Of a stretch of DNA of 64,000 nucleotides, positions 48,301-60,503 are shown piece after piece. Position 1 is the first letter of the stretch. Each line of letters starts with the position of its first letter. The notes under the pieces are model-generated. The model did not search any database. It was not told the DNA's origin and saw nothing but the letters and a program-made list of their open reading frames with translations. Position numbers and translations under genes: made by a program. Source of the DNA: Hevea brasiliensis (Eukaryota; Streptophyta; Magnoliopsida; Malpighiales; Euphorbiaceae). The stretch spans positions 101,900,480 to 101,964,479 of the forward strand of contig NC_079499.1 in NCBI RefSeq assembly GCF_030052815.1. Direction: 5' to 3'.

Positions 48301-48813
48301 ATTCATATGTATCTATGTAGTTAATTGAGCAGTTGTACATTAAAGTCTGTAATAATATTATTTTAAATTTTCTTTCTGTAAATTGAAACTTGTTTACGTA
48401 AATTAAATTAAAGGTAATGATAAAGAATTTTATTGAACTATGTTGAGTTGTATATTTTAAAATGAGATTGTGTTGACTTGGACTATATTGGAGTTTGAGG
48501 TTGAAAAATAAATTTATTGGGAGTGTTTTTACAGGTGTTAGAAGAACTGTTTTTCCTAATTATAGACGACACTCTGCCGAAATTTTTATAAAATTTGCAA
48601 AAAATAAAATTTACTAAATTTCTTACTTTGTGTTTAAACTCCAATTAAAGGTTTTTAAATAATGTTTTAACATTATTTTACCAATTAAAACGTATTGAAA
48701 TGGGTTAAAATGCCTTGTAGTGTATTTAATGAATTATCGGTAGACGAAGTTCGGTGATTCATTAAGTATACTATGGGATCATGTTATGCCTTATAAAGTG
48801 GTAAGGTGTGACA
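45351..48813 (+). repeat. element B 3' LTR (~3.46 kb)
   Basis: Starts TGTAATACCCCTACATTC and ends AAGGTGTGACA. Direct repeat of 37016-40485, followed by the AGGAG duplication. Confidence 0.93.
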
Positions 48814-48818
48814 AGGAG
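48814..48818 (+). repeat. element B target-site duplication, right (AGGAG)
   Basis: Exact copy of 37011-37015. Removing B plus one AGGAG restores continuity of A's integrase region. Confidence 0.93.
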
Positions 48819-49897
48819 ATTCCTATCCCAGAGTGGAAGTGGGAAATGATCACCATAGACTTTGTGACTGAGTTGCCTCATACTACCCATGGGTATGATT
48901 CTATTTGGGTGATAGTGGATCGTCTAACCAAGTCGGCTCACTTTTTGCGAGTGCAGACCACTATTCTGTTGCCCAATATACAAAGGTGTACATCCGTGAG
49001 ATAGTTAGATTATGTGGAGTTTCTACTTTCATAATATCTGACATAGGGCCCTAGTTCAGTTCTTAATTTTAGAGGAAACTGCAGAAGGCACTTAACACCT
49101 AGTTGAACTTTAGTACAGCCGTCCACTCTCAGACAGATGGGCAGTCTAAAAGAATAATTCAGACATTGGAGGATATGTTTTGTATGTGTGTCCTAGATTT
49201 TGGAGGACAATGAGATGATCAGCTACCATTGGTGGAATTTACCTATAATAACAGCTATCATTCTAGTATTGAGATGGCACCTTATGAGGCATTATATGGT
49301 AGAAAGTATAGGTCCCCTCTATGTTGGGCAAAAGTTGGATAAGTAAGAGCACATGATGTAGACCTAGTGCAGTATACTTCAGATATGGTTTCTTTGATCA
49401 GGGAACGTCTGAAGACATCTTTCAGTAGGCAGAAGAGTTACGCAGACCTAAGAAGGAAAGATGTAGAATTTACAGTGGGTGACTATGTGTTCATGAAGGT
49501 TTCTCTTATGAAAGAAGTTATGAGACTTGGGAAGAAGGGCAAGTTGGCACCCAGTTACATAGGATCTTTCGAGATCACAGACAGAGTGAGAGCAGTTGCT
49601 TATCGGTTGAAGTGACCACCAAGCTTTTCTCATATCCACCTTGTGTTCCACATCTCCATGCTTAGGAAGTACGTTCCTAACCCTTCTCATGTGCTGCAAC
49701 CAGATACAGTGGAGTTAAATGAGGACGTAATCTTCGAGGAGCAACCTATAGCCATAGTGGACAATTAGATAAGACAACTTCGGTCAAAGAAGATTCCTAT
49801 GGTTAAAGTTCTATGGAGGAGACAATCAGTTGAGTTATGCACCTAGGAGTCAGAGCGGAATATACGCAGTAAGTACCCTTATCTATTTAATATGTAA
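48819..49897 (+). pseudogene. element A gag-pol, second part (integrase core and chromodomain-like tail)
   Basis: Continues A's integrase after the nested insert. EWKWEMITIDFVTELP supplies the first catalytic Asp. The second lies in IISDIGP (~49040). The GQSK codon at 49148-49150 gives Lys where Glu is usual. GPI-like DYVFMKVSLMKEVMRLG and the C-terminal VLWRRQS...CT*ESE follow, ending at TAA 49895-49897. Stops occur at several points (for example in VDN*IRQL and CT*ES). The product would insert cDNA into chromatin; this copy cannot. Confidence 0.88.
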
Positions 49898-49950
49898 TTC
49901 TGACTTGTTACTCTGTTTTGTGTAAAAAAATTTGAAGATGAATTTTCTGT

Positions 49951-49963
49951 AAGGAGAGAAGAA
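49951..49963 (+). other. element A polypurine tract
   Basis: AAGGAGAGAAGAA, all purine, directly before the 3' LTR start TGTAATACCCC. Confidence 0.8.
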
Positions 49964-51957
49964 TGTAATACCCCGATTTTTTAAATAATTATTTTATATG
50001 TAAATTATAATATTTTATTGTATTAAATATTATGAAAATTAAATTGGAATTTTCTGGATTTTTAAAATCAAGTTTGATTTTCTTGAGACAATAAACTTTA
50101 TCGATTTTTAAAAATTAATTTAAAGACCATGTGGTAAATTTAAAAATATATTTGGACTCCACTAATTTTTTCGAATTTTCTGTAATTTTTTTTCTAAATT
50201 TTCGAAGCTCTTTTTGGGTTCCAGGGTAGAGCAAAAATTGATTTTTGGATATTCTAAATTGAATCGATTGAATTGAACCAAACTGGGTCGGACTGATCAA
50301 ATTAGATCGGTCCATTTTTCTTTTTCCCTCCCCTCCCCACGCGTCCAGCCCTCCCACTTCTCCTTACTTTTTCTTTCTCCTCTCCCCTCCCCACTATTGG
50401 TCGACCATCTCCAGCCCTACCCCACAAGCTAGCACCCCACGAGACCCTTCCCCACTACCGGCTGCCACCCCAGTCACCGGGAAAACGCGCATGAAACTCC
50501 TCCTTCTTACGCGTGACTCTTGAACTTTTAGGCCTGATTCCAGCCGATCTAGCCACCAATTAGACCGATTCCAGTCCCAAACGTGTTCTACTCTCCTAGA
50601 GCTTTCTAAAGACACCAAGAATACAAATTTTCATTAAACAGTTTGTTCAAATTAAGCGCTAGAATTTTAGCTCATTTTAATTTTTAGGCTAGATTTCTCT
50701 CAAATCGGGAACCTCGCGAGAATTCCGATACCACTGGTATGCTCTACTCGGTGAGAGCTTTGCAATAATATAAATTTCAAATTTTTCTGACGCTAAAATT
50801 TTGGTGAGTCCCATGAGCTTTGCAGTGATTTTTCGAGCCTTTATTGAACTTGTTTAATTAAATAAAAATTATATTCTAACTCCTGGTGTTGTGAGCTTCG
50901 CGTAGGTACTTTCATTTTGTGAAAATTTCACCAACATCCGAATTTGCATTTTTGAGCCGGACAGACGAGCTATCGGACCCACTTTAGAAGTGGATCAAAA
51001 TTACAGTCTATCCCACCATTTTTAGACACCCTGGACGTGTTCCAAGCATCAGAATTGGCGTAGATAAATTTGAACTCCAAATTGCTTTGTTTACCTAATG
51101 TCGGATTTAGAATAAAAATCCATAAAATATTCGTGGGCAGTTTGAAAATTGTAACTTCTTTTGTAATAGTGTTATAGCATTGTTGTGGACCGCGGGCATA
51201 ATTTTAGAATTTTTAGAGCTAGTTTGGATGGTTTTTGCAGAATATTAATTCTAAAGACTATAGCGGAATTATCTTAATGCTTGATAATTGTTTGGTTTGG
51301 CAGGCCCAGAAGGGGCTATGTGATGTTGCCAATATGTGGGCTTGAGGCTTGTGATCTTAGAAGTGTTATTTGAGCTACCTGACAGGTTGAGTAGGTCCTA
51401 GGTATAGGAAAAAATCTGTCAGATTTTCGATATAAATTATGGTGTCTTTGCCTCTTTAAATTCTTGATTTGAGCTAGTATTAATGAATTTGTAATATAAT
51501 TATTTAGGAGATGAGAGTCAGTCTTCTTCCTCTACCCAGCCACCACAGTAGTCCCTAGTTGATCTGTGAGTAGATATTGATTTTATTTATAATTTTAATA
51601 TTATTATTATTATATATTCAAGGCATGCTCATGCATTCACTTATAAATACATGCATATAGTTAAATATTAGGCACGGTTTATATTGCATTTTTATTTGAT
51701 GAAACTGTTGTGGGTGTCACCTTAAGGTAATTTGGAGCTGTGTGCGTGTGTTAACGTGTATGTAGTGTGATATTGGATAAGGGTAGGACGGATAGAATAG
51801 TTGGAGCTTGACTCGCTAGAACCTAATCTTTTTTGTGGATAAGTCGAGGTGAGTACGACTTTGTGTTGATCTCGCTGACCCTTGCATTTAGATTATTAAA
51901 ATAAAGTTCGGTTCGAGTTGATCTCGCTGGCAAGTATTGGATTAAGAGAGCTGTATA
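49964..51957 (+). repeat. element A 3' LTR, truncated (~1.99 of 2.72 kb)
   Basis: Aligns with 30650-32640 of the 5' LTR up to GATTAAGAGAGCT(A/G)TATAG, then similarity stops. About 730 bp of LTR 3' end is missing, including the CA terminus, as is the right target duplication. Confidence 0.9.
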
Positions 51958-52197
51958 GAGTAAACATATATATGAGTGGATCTCATAAATTTATAACCAA
52001 CTTGTATTTTTTTTTTAAATATAACTATATTTGTATACTTGTTAAAATACCATTACTTGCCATTTCACATCAAATGCCGACACGAAATCACAGTGATATA
52101 ATATAGTTTCTTCTAACATTGCATATCTAGCAACCTAGAGAAAATAGTCTTTCCCTAATCATAAAACAAAAACAAAAAGATACCAGACCAATGCAAA

Positions 52198-52275
<78 letters not shown>

Positions 52276-55200
52276 TCTTTTATGAGAGCTAAATATTTCA
52301 CTAATTTCTATTGGGATGATGAAGAATTTATTTGAATAAAATAAAATTAGACAGCAAAATATAAAATGTGATTCGAAAGTAACTTCTACCGTGTAAAGGA
52401 GTTGAATTTCACCAATTAAAAAAAATGCAAAAATAAATTAATTTTTAAAAATTTAATTGAAACTAAATGAATAAAAATTCATTTTTTTTTTAATTAGTGA
52501 ATCTAGTTAGAAGATTCACAAATATTGTTTATATAAGTTTATGATTCGTTTATTTTATGTGTGTGTATTTATATAAAACGTGGAGTTTTAAGTAATTTTA
52601 ATTATGTTTTTATATATATCGATATTGATTTATTTTTTATATTAACTTTAGACGGAAAATTTGATAATCTTAAATTTTTAAAATTAAAATAAAATTTTTT
52701 TAGATAAATATTGAATTTTTCAAATTGTAATTAATAAATTACAGATAAATCTTGGCCGTCGATAATGATGATGAAATTCACAAAATAAATTTATTATACA
52801 TATAATAATTATATATTTATAATTTTATATTTTATTAATTCGATAATAAAATATTTCAGTTTTATTTATAATTGATTATCCTTTATCAAAGTTTTCAAAT
52901 AAAATATCATGGGTAATTTAAAGATATTATTATTTCCTATTTCTTCTTGTAGTTTATGAAAATAATTAATTTTTCAAGGAAAATACTCTAAATTTTATGT
53001 GTGAAGAAGATTATATTCAAATGTGATTGGAAATAATTCTGAAATAGATTCAATTTAAAATATTCATTCAAACTTAGTAAAAATAAATGGTAAAATGCAA
53101 AGATAAAATTTAGTCTATATAGCAAAATTAAGAATATCTTTACAATTATTTAATAATTACAAATGAAAGGTTTGTAATGTAAAGAGAATGCATAATACTA
53201 TATATAATAGTATTTTTTGCAATAAAAATTATTAGGTTGTTTTATTGGGCTCATGGGTTTATGTTATTGGGCTTTGTTGTATTAGAATTGGGCTAATGTT
53301 TATTAGTTATCTTTCTTTTTATTTATTTATTTATTTTTGTAATTATAGTTTTTTTTGTGATTTTAGTGATACTTTTCTCTCATTAAAAGTAATAAAAAAA
53401 AAGGAAGAGATTCTTTAATAAAAAAAAGTGTGAAGTTAATGTTATATTGATAGAATTGTACTTGTTTATGGGCTCACCGCTTCATATGAATTTTATCATA
53501 ATTAATTATTAGAATATATTCGTTATACATGTAATAATTGTACTGAATAAATTTTTTCTATCCATATCAGTCCCCATGTTTGAGCTTGAACATAGATAAA
53601 AAGTTATATATTTAAGAAAATTATTATTTAGTGTTTGAATATTATAATTATTTATTTATTATTTTTATTTTAAAAATATATTAATTAATTTCATTTGGCT
53701 TGATTTGTTATACCAGTTAAAGACATATTATTCAGTTAATAAAATTATATTTAAAATATATACATATCAATGATTCCATTTTTTAAATAATTTTTTCATC
53801 ACTAATAAACTTTAATTCAATGATATTGAAATCATCTCTAAAATAATGAAATCTCAAAATTAAATTCCTATCAAAACTAGTTATATAAAAAAAATATATC
53901 TAACTCTCATAATCTTATTAAATTTATCGAGTTTTTATTCATTTTTCTCTTTTTTTTTTCTCCCTCTTCCTTTTGGTTCTCTCTCTATTTCTTTAATATA
54001 TTTAATTGTTATAGCCACAGTTGTGCCGAATTCAGCATTGTCTATAATTCTTATAATATGATATAACGTAAAGACAATTAAAAGAGTTAATATATTAGGC
54101 CCTTTTTTTCACAAAAAAATATATTTTGTATTTTCTAATATTTGAAGCATTTAAAAAAATAAATCAATGTAAAATATTTTCTCAATTAAAAAGAAAATTA
54201 AGTAATTTTGAAGGAAATAACTTCTATTTTTAAAAAATGAGGTTATTTTTTGTTTTTTTAAATTTTATAATTTTATTAAAATATGATAATATTTTTATAT
54301 ACATGATATAACATATATCATTAATTTAATATTGTAACTAAATAATAAAAATTATTTTCTTAAAAAATATTTTTTTATAAAAAATATTTTATATATATAA
54401 GTTTTTTTTTTCAAATAAATGAAGTGTTAGCGTATAAATATTATCATAAAATAATTATTTGATGAAAAAATTGTTTTATGCTGAGCTGATTTGACATGAA
54501 TAATCAAAATTAAAATATATAATTAAGAAATAATATATTTATAATAAAATTTAAAATATATTTTCTTATTAATTAATTGGAAAATTTAAATTCATGTCGT
54601 ACTCCAACTAATCCATGGGATTAAATAATATTTAAATAAGTTGATTGGGATGGATTCCTGTCCAAGTCAAAGGCCTCGGTGATTTTCTTCTTCTGCCATT
54701 ATTGTAAACAAGTTAGGTGATGCCCCAAAGCCTTGGATTCCAATTATGAAAAATAATTTAAAATTTAAAACAAGTTAAGAAAATTTAAAATTATGAAAGA
54801 TAATATGAAAATCTAAGAAGGGACACCCCATCATGATTTTTGACATGGTGCACTGAGACTATGTAATAATTTTCTAAGAGGTTGGAGAAGTGATGATTTG
54901 ATTTTAGGTTCTGTTTGAACGAGGGTGAAGAAGAAGTAAATAAAAATAAGTAAAAGTAAGTAACTTATATACCTCTATTCATAAGGGATGAATTAAATAG
55001 AGGATTAGAATAAACATGGATAAGTCTTTTGCTCTTTTCCCTTCAAATTTCAATTTTTCTTGCACTTCAAATTGAGTATAAGAAAGAGTAAAGAGAGAAG
55101 ATAAGAGTCAGGACTATTTTGTTTTTTTATATCCCCTTAAATTTACTATTACATCAACTTTTTTTGAATATAATGAATATATAGCCTTATGATGAGGATA

Positions 55201-55284
55201 AATAGGAGAAATTATATAGTGAATCAATTATTCCATATAGACAATCATACATGAAATGATAAATTAATAATAAAATAATAATAA
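51958..55284. other. AT-rich intergenic region between element A and the second P450 copy
   Basis: No coding region, RNA gene or clear transposon end was recognised. The main structure is an (AAT)n tract at 52198-52275. The left edge does not resemble the bases that follow the second P450 segment, so the original flank of element A's insertion site is not here. Confidence 0.55.
52198..52275. repeat. (AAT)n microsatellite
   Basis: Continuous AAT trinucleotide run of about 25 units. Confidence 0.97.
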
Positions 55285-57694
55285 TAAAATTTTTATTTAA
55301 ACTCAATTCATTATAAATTTAAGATATAAATAAATTTAATAGAAAAATTTCACTATATATTTTATTTCTTAAATTCATGATATATCGAGTTTACATAAGA
55401 AAAAATATATATTAAATTTTTATTACTTAAATCAGATTAATTATGTATATAAAATACATGTATAATAAGATCATTTATTAAATACATGATTTTATATTTT
55501 AAATTTATCATAAATTAAGTATGTATAATAATTTTTTTATTTTAAATTTAATTTATTATGAATAAAATGTATATATATAAAATATATGATAAAATTTATT
55601 TATTGGATAAATAAATAAACCACGTGTTCGTGTCTTCGTTCTACTGTAAACCGGGCCGACCCACTATATGCTATAACAAGAATATAAATATTGGATGGAC
55701 GAACTCCACCACCTCCTCATATTGCATGGCTTTAACTTCGACTTCTCTATCATTTATTGCCCTTGCGTTGGTTCTCCTAGCATGGCTGTGGATTAGAAAG
55801 AACAAGGATAAGAAACTACCTCCAGGTCCAAGAGGGCTACCTCTATTTGGCAGCCTTCATTTGCTGGGGAAGTTCCCTCACCGAGCTCTACATCAACTAG
55901 CCAAAAAATATGGTCCAATTATGCATCTGCAGTTAGGCTTGGTGCCAACCATTGTTGTCTCATCCCCTAAAGCTGCCGAATTTTTTCTCAAGATCCGTGA
56001 CCTTAATTTTGCGAGTAGGCCTCCTCATGAGGCTGCCAAGTACATGTCCTACGAGCAAAAAAAAACTTATCTTTTGCTTCATATGGCTCCTATTGGCGTA
56101 ATGTGCGCAAGATGTGCACCCTAGAGTTGCTCAGTAACCTTAAGATCAATTCTTTCAAATCCATGAGAAAAGAAGAGCTTGAACTCTTGATTGAGTACAT
56201 TAAGGAGGCTTCGCGTCAACGTGTTTCTGTTGATCTCAGTGCCAAGGTCTCGTCTCTTAATGCTGATATGAGTTGTAGAATGGTTTTTGGGAAGAAATAT
56301 ATGGACAAGGAGTTTGATGAGAGAGGCTTCAAAGCTGTAATTCAAGAGGCTATGATGTTAGCAGCAGCTCCTAACTTGGGTGATTACATCCCTCAGATTG
56401 CAGCACTCGATCTTCAGGTTTTTACAAGGCGCATGAAGGCTGTTAGCAAGGTGTTTGATGACTTCTTTGAGAAAATTATCGACGAGCGTATTCAGTCGAA
56501 GGACGAAAACAGAACAAAGGACTTCGTCGATGTCATGTTGGGCTTCGTGGGTTCTGAAGTATCTGAATATCACATAGGTAGAGATAACATCAAAGCAATA
56601 ATCTCGGTAAGGAAATTAAGTATCCACTAAACACTGCTAATCTCTTGCAATTCTGCTACTATCTGAAGGGATTTGATCGGATATAATTTTGTTGCAGGAC
56701 ATGCTTGCATGCTCAATGGACACTTCAGCCGCAGCAATTGAGTGGGCATTATCAGAACTCATAAAACACCCTCGAACAATGAAGAAAGTCCAAAAAGAGT
56801 TGGAGAAGGTTGGCAAGGAAAGAATGGTGGAAGAATCAGACTTGGAGAGCTTGGAATGCTTAGAGATGGTTATAAAGGAAACTTTCAGACTCCATCCAGA
56901 CCCAGTAGCACCATTACTACTCCCTCATGAGGCAACGGAAGACACCATTATTGATGGTTTTCTCATACCAAAAAAGTCACATATTATTATAAACGCATGG
57001 GCAATTGGAAGAGATCCAAATGCTTGGACTGATGCAGAGAAGTTATGGCCAGAGAGATTTGCTGGGTGCAACATAGACGTTCGAGGGCGGGACTTTCAGC
57101 TTCTCCCAATCGGGTCAGGCCGAAGGGTTTGCCCTGGAATTCAACTGGGAATTAATGTGGTTCGATTGGTGCTGGCGCAGCTGGTGCATTGCTTCGATTA
57201 GGAGCTCCCAAATGACCCGCTACCAACCGATTTGGATATAGCTGAGGAGTTCAGTCTAGTGACTCCTAGGGCCAGGCATCTTGAGGCCCCACCCACTTAT
57301 CGCCTTCACATTTGAACTTTCGCATTGTGTCTTCTACCCTGAGATATTATGTCCTTGGTTTGTATAATTGTATTAATAAATAATGTCAGTTTCCATCAGT
57401 TCAATGAAATTGTGTGCCGCTTAATAGATTGACATTCTTGAAAAAAAAAATTATGTGCTCCGAATCATTCTAATCCTCTAAGTATTTTGATAAACAAGAG
57501 AGTGAGAAAATACTCTTAAAATAATAGTCTTTGTTGAAGATTTTATTTATTTTTTTAATTGAAATTTAAACCCCAGACATCACAATCTTAAGGCATAAAG
57601 AGTTATATCTTTTGATATTTTTCTCCTCTTAATTATCTTAAAAAAAATTCAAGTGGATCTAGTGTAGTGGCAAATGTACTTTACACTCTATAGA
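55285..57694 (+). repeat. segmental duplication, copy 2 (P450 segment)
   Basis: Homologous to 28060-30649, same orientation. It lacks the internal tandem duplication of the P450 3' end found in copy 1, and lacks ~100 bp of the copy-1 3' flank (30484-30545 region). The homology ends at CACTCTATA, the exact point of element A's insertion in copy 1. Confidence 0.88.
55726..57315 (+). pseudogene. cytochrome P450, CYP736A-like, decayed second copy
   Basis: Same structure as the gene at 28482: exon 1 55726-56606, intron with identical border context, exon 2 56698-57315. It keeps the anchor, [11 protein letters not shown](G)SMDTS-type I-helix (ACSMDTS, with the usual small residue replaced by Cys), ETFR and PERF. 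Breaks: two extra A bases in the run 56057-56065 shift the frame before the C-helix, and TAG at 57199-57201 replaces a Trp codon 38 residues before the normal end. The heme loop reads [10 protein letters not shown], with Phe changed to Ile (57109-57111). A 6-nt insertion gives RLHPDPVA and one codon is lost in ELEKVG. It cannot give a full enzyme unless the frame is bypassed. Confidence 0.93.
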
Positions 57695-57768
57695 TTGATT
57701 TTGTGCTAGATTCGTAGAGTCAATAGTTTGGATTGAGTCTCAGATTATATAATAAAACTGTCATGACC

Positions 57769-60440
57769 TAACCTATGGGCTGGACTGGCACTGGGACCTG
57801 AGCCAGCCTAAAGCCCCGAGACTCATAGTAAGCCTAACTATTCCTCAACCAAATCCTAAGGCCCATTTAGGCCCAATTTCAAGAATTCAAACGGGCAGAG
57901 TCCGGCCGTAAAATGGATAATTTAACGGGGAATTTTTTACTCGCTCTACCTGTAAACACAATATAAAATAAATTAGGGAGCTCAGCTCACCCTCCACATA
58001 ATCAAAATGTCATAACTCAAATGGGAGCTCAGCTCCCTCATTCAATACCATTATGCATATAGTTAATAATTTTACAGGTCCAACATAACTTTTATAATAC
58101 AATCTCAAAATAAAAATAAGTACTTTTAACACATGCGGAGTCTAAAATTTAACTCAATTGTACAAAATACATTAAATACTATTAATGGACCTGCGAAGAA
58201 GAAAAACAAGTTAGCCATAACAGATAATCCTCTTGTAATCTAGAAAAATAGATGAACAGGAGTGAGCGTTTGACTCAGAGAGTAAAAGACTAATTTTAAT
58301 CACAATTTCTATAGCTAACTAAAACTAGTGCATCCTAAGGCATGAAATGCAACATCATTATAAATTTTTATACAAACCACATCATACCAATAAAAAGGCA
58401 ATTTGGAGCACTCACACACCCAACACTGTTCAAACAGTATATATATAGGAGCTAATCCCATATACAGCTCTATTAAACCAACCTCTGCCAGCGCATGTCT
58501 CTCAAGCCGGACTTTCGCTTAATAAACCAAGTGCGGGGTCCCAGCGAGTGTCTCTCAAGCTGTGTCTGCCTCGACTTATCCATAAAGGATCGGGTCCTAG
58601 CAAGCGTCTCTTAAGCCGTCTCTACCTGTCCTGTCCATATCCAATACTATACCACACGCACGCCAACGCACGCACACTGCTCCAAATTACCACAAACAAC
58701 ATCCATTGTACTTCATTAATTATGAATACAATATAAAATGTACCTAGTGTTTAACTACATAGATACATATTTATAAGTGATGCATGGGAATGTTTGAACA
58801 TATAATAATATCGAAATTATAATTAAAATTAATATTTTACTCACAAACTTAACCGAGGTCACTGTGGTGGCTGGGCAGAGGAGGAAGGCTGTCCCGACTC
58901 ACCTGACAAATTTTATTATAAATATTTAATATATTTGACTCGATTCAAGCTTGGAAAAGACCAATGATATCCTAGGTCGTATCGAAAATCCGGCAGAGTC
59001 TCCCCTATACCTAGGACCTACCCAACCTGAAAAAGGGTTCAAAATGCACTTCTATATTCACAAGCCACACATCCACAACTCAATCACATCACATGGCCCC
59101 TCTTGGGCCCACCCAAACAGTCAACAATCACAATTTGAAAAATTACACTTTAGTCCCTATAGTTACCCCTTTTGCAAAAACTACTCAAATGAGCTCTAAA
59201 AATTCTAAAACTTTGCCCCGTAGTCGTTAGCAATATTTTAGAGCTAACGCAAAAGGAATTATATTTTTCTAACCTATCATGAATATTTTATAGATTTTTA
59301 ATCGAAATCAAGCACTAGATAATTAAGAAAAATGAGGGTTCAGGTTTACCTATGTTAATTCTGACCTTGGAGACGCGTCTGAGACGTCTAAAAATGGTGG
59401 GGTAGCTTATAACCTCGACCCAATTCGGAGACTTTTTTCGGTAGCTTGTCTGCTTGGCCCGAAATTGAAGACTCAAGCAACTGTTGAATTTCCATGAATT
59501 GAAGGTACCTACGCGAAGCCCACAACACGGGGGTTAGTATAAAATTTTTACGGAATTTTCTAAGCTCATTTAATACTCGAAAAAATATTGTGAAGTCTCG
59601 TGAGACTGACTAAAAAAAGGTGTCAAAAAAATTTGAAATGGGTATTGCCGCGAAGCTCTTGACGAGTGGAGCACTCCAGTACTCTCGAATTTTTGGTGGG
59701 GCTTACGATTTTTGAGAAATCTAGCCCGAAAGTCAAAATGGGCTAAAACTTCTCGAACCAAAATTAGATAAACCGCTCGATGGATTTTGGTATTCTTAGT
59801 GTCTATGGAAAGCTATCGAGGTGTAGATGGGTTTTGGCACAAAACCCGGTCCAATCGGTGGCCGGAGAGGCCGGATTGTGGCCGGAAAGACGAAGTGAAG
59901 CACTGCACGCCTAAGCACCTTTGGGGGCGTTTTTCTAGCGCTACAGGTGGCGGTTGGCGAGGGGGAAGGGCTGAGGTGGTGCGCCGGCGAGCTGGGGAGG
60001 CTGGGGCTGTGGTGGGGCGGTGAGAGGAGGAGAGAGGAGAGAGAAAATGAGAGAGAGAGGGAGGGTGTCGGGGGCGCACAAAGAAGAAGAAGAAGAAAAA
60101 GAAAAAGGGCTGGTTTGATCCAGTCCTGTTCGATTCGATCGGTTCGATTCAAGATACCCAAAATTAAATTTTTACTCTATCCTAGGATAAAAAATGAGGC
60201 CCAAAAATTCCGAAAAAATTTTAGAAAACTCAGAAAAATTCGTAAAATCCAAATATATTTTTAGTTTTGCCATGTGGTCTTTAAATTAATTTTTAAAAAT
60301 CATCAAAGTTTTATATTTTAGAAAAATCGAACTCGATTTTTAAAATCTGAAAAATTTCAAATAATTTTCCAAAATTTAAATAAAATAAAATATTAATATC
60401 TACCCATAAAATAATTAATTTAAAAATTAGGGGTGTTACA
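57769..60440 (-). repeat. element C 3' LTR (~2.67 kb)
   Basis: On the minus strand it starts TGTAACACCCCTAATT (60440) and ends TAGGTCATGACA (57769), giving TG...CA ends that correspond to A's LTR ends. The GC-rich or purine-rich middle (about 59800-60110) yields long open frames on both strands that are not genes. Confidence 0.9.
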
Positions 60441-60454
60441 TTCTTCCCCCCTTA
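60441..60454 (-). other. element C polypurine tract
   Basis: The minus strand reads TAAGGGGGGAAGAA, directly upstream of the LTR. Confidence 0.85.
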
Positions 60455-60503
60455 TAGAAAATTCGTCCTTGAATTTTTACACAAGGTAGAATAAAGAACA
60501 AAA

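Larger units (their letters stand above)
37016..48813 (+). mobile_element. Ty3/gypsy chromovirus B, complete structure, nested in element A
   Basis: An 11.8-kb element with two full LTRs (37016-40485 and 45351-48813), primer site, gag-pol with chromodomain, polypurine tract and a perfect 5-bp duplication AGGAG. Its insertion splits A's integrase between codons that join cleanly on either side (..KL*E|IPIPEWKWE). The polyprotein is broken by many stops and two frame changes. Long LTRs and the chromodomain point to the Tekay/Del-like chromoviruses, though B's LTR family differs from that of A and C. Confidence 0.95.
30650..51957 (+). mobile_element. Ty3/gypsy chromovirus A, interrupted by element B, 3' end truncated
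   Basis: The order is 5' LTR (30650-33373), primer site, gag, protease, RT, RNase H and first part of integrase (to 37015), then nested element B, rest of integrase with chromodomain-like tail (48814-49897), polypurine tract and a shortened 3' LTR (49964-51957). Long LTRs plus a chromodomain C-terminus suggest the Tekay/Del group of chromoviruses (inference). Many stops make it inactive. The bases before it (CTATA) do not recur after the 3' LTR because that end is lost. Element C at the right edge is the same family in the opposite direction. Confidence 0.92.

Noticed and set aside
59787..60264. Long overlapping frames on both strands near 60 kb
   Set aside because: Purine- and CT-rich part of element C's LTR; no domain, and the LTR structure explains them.
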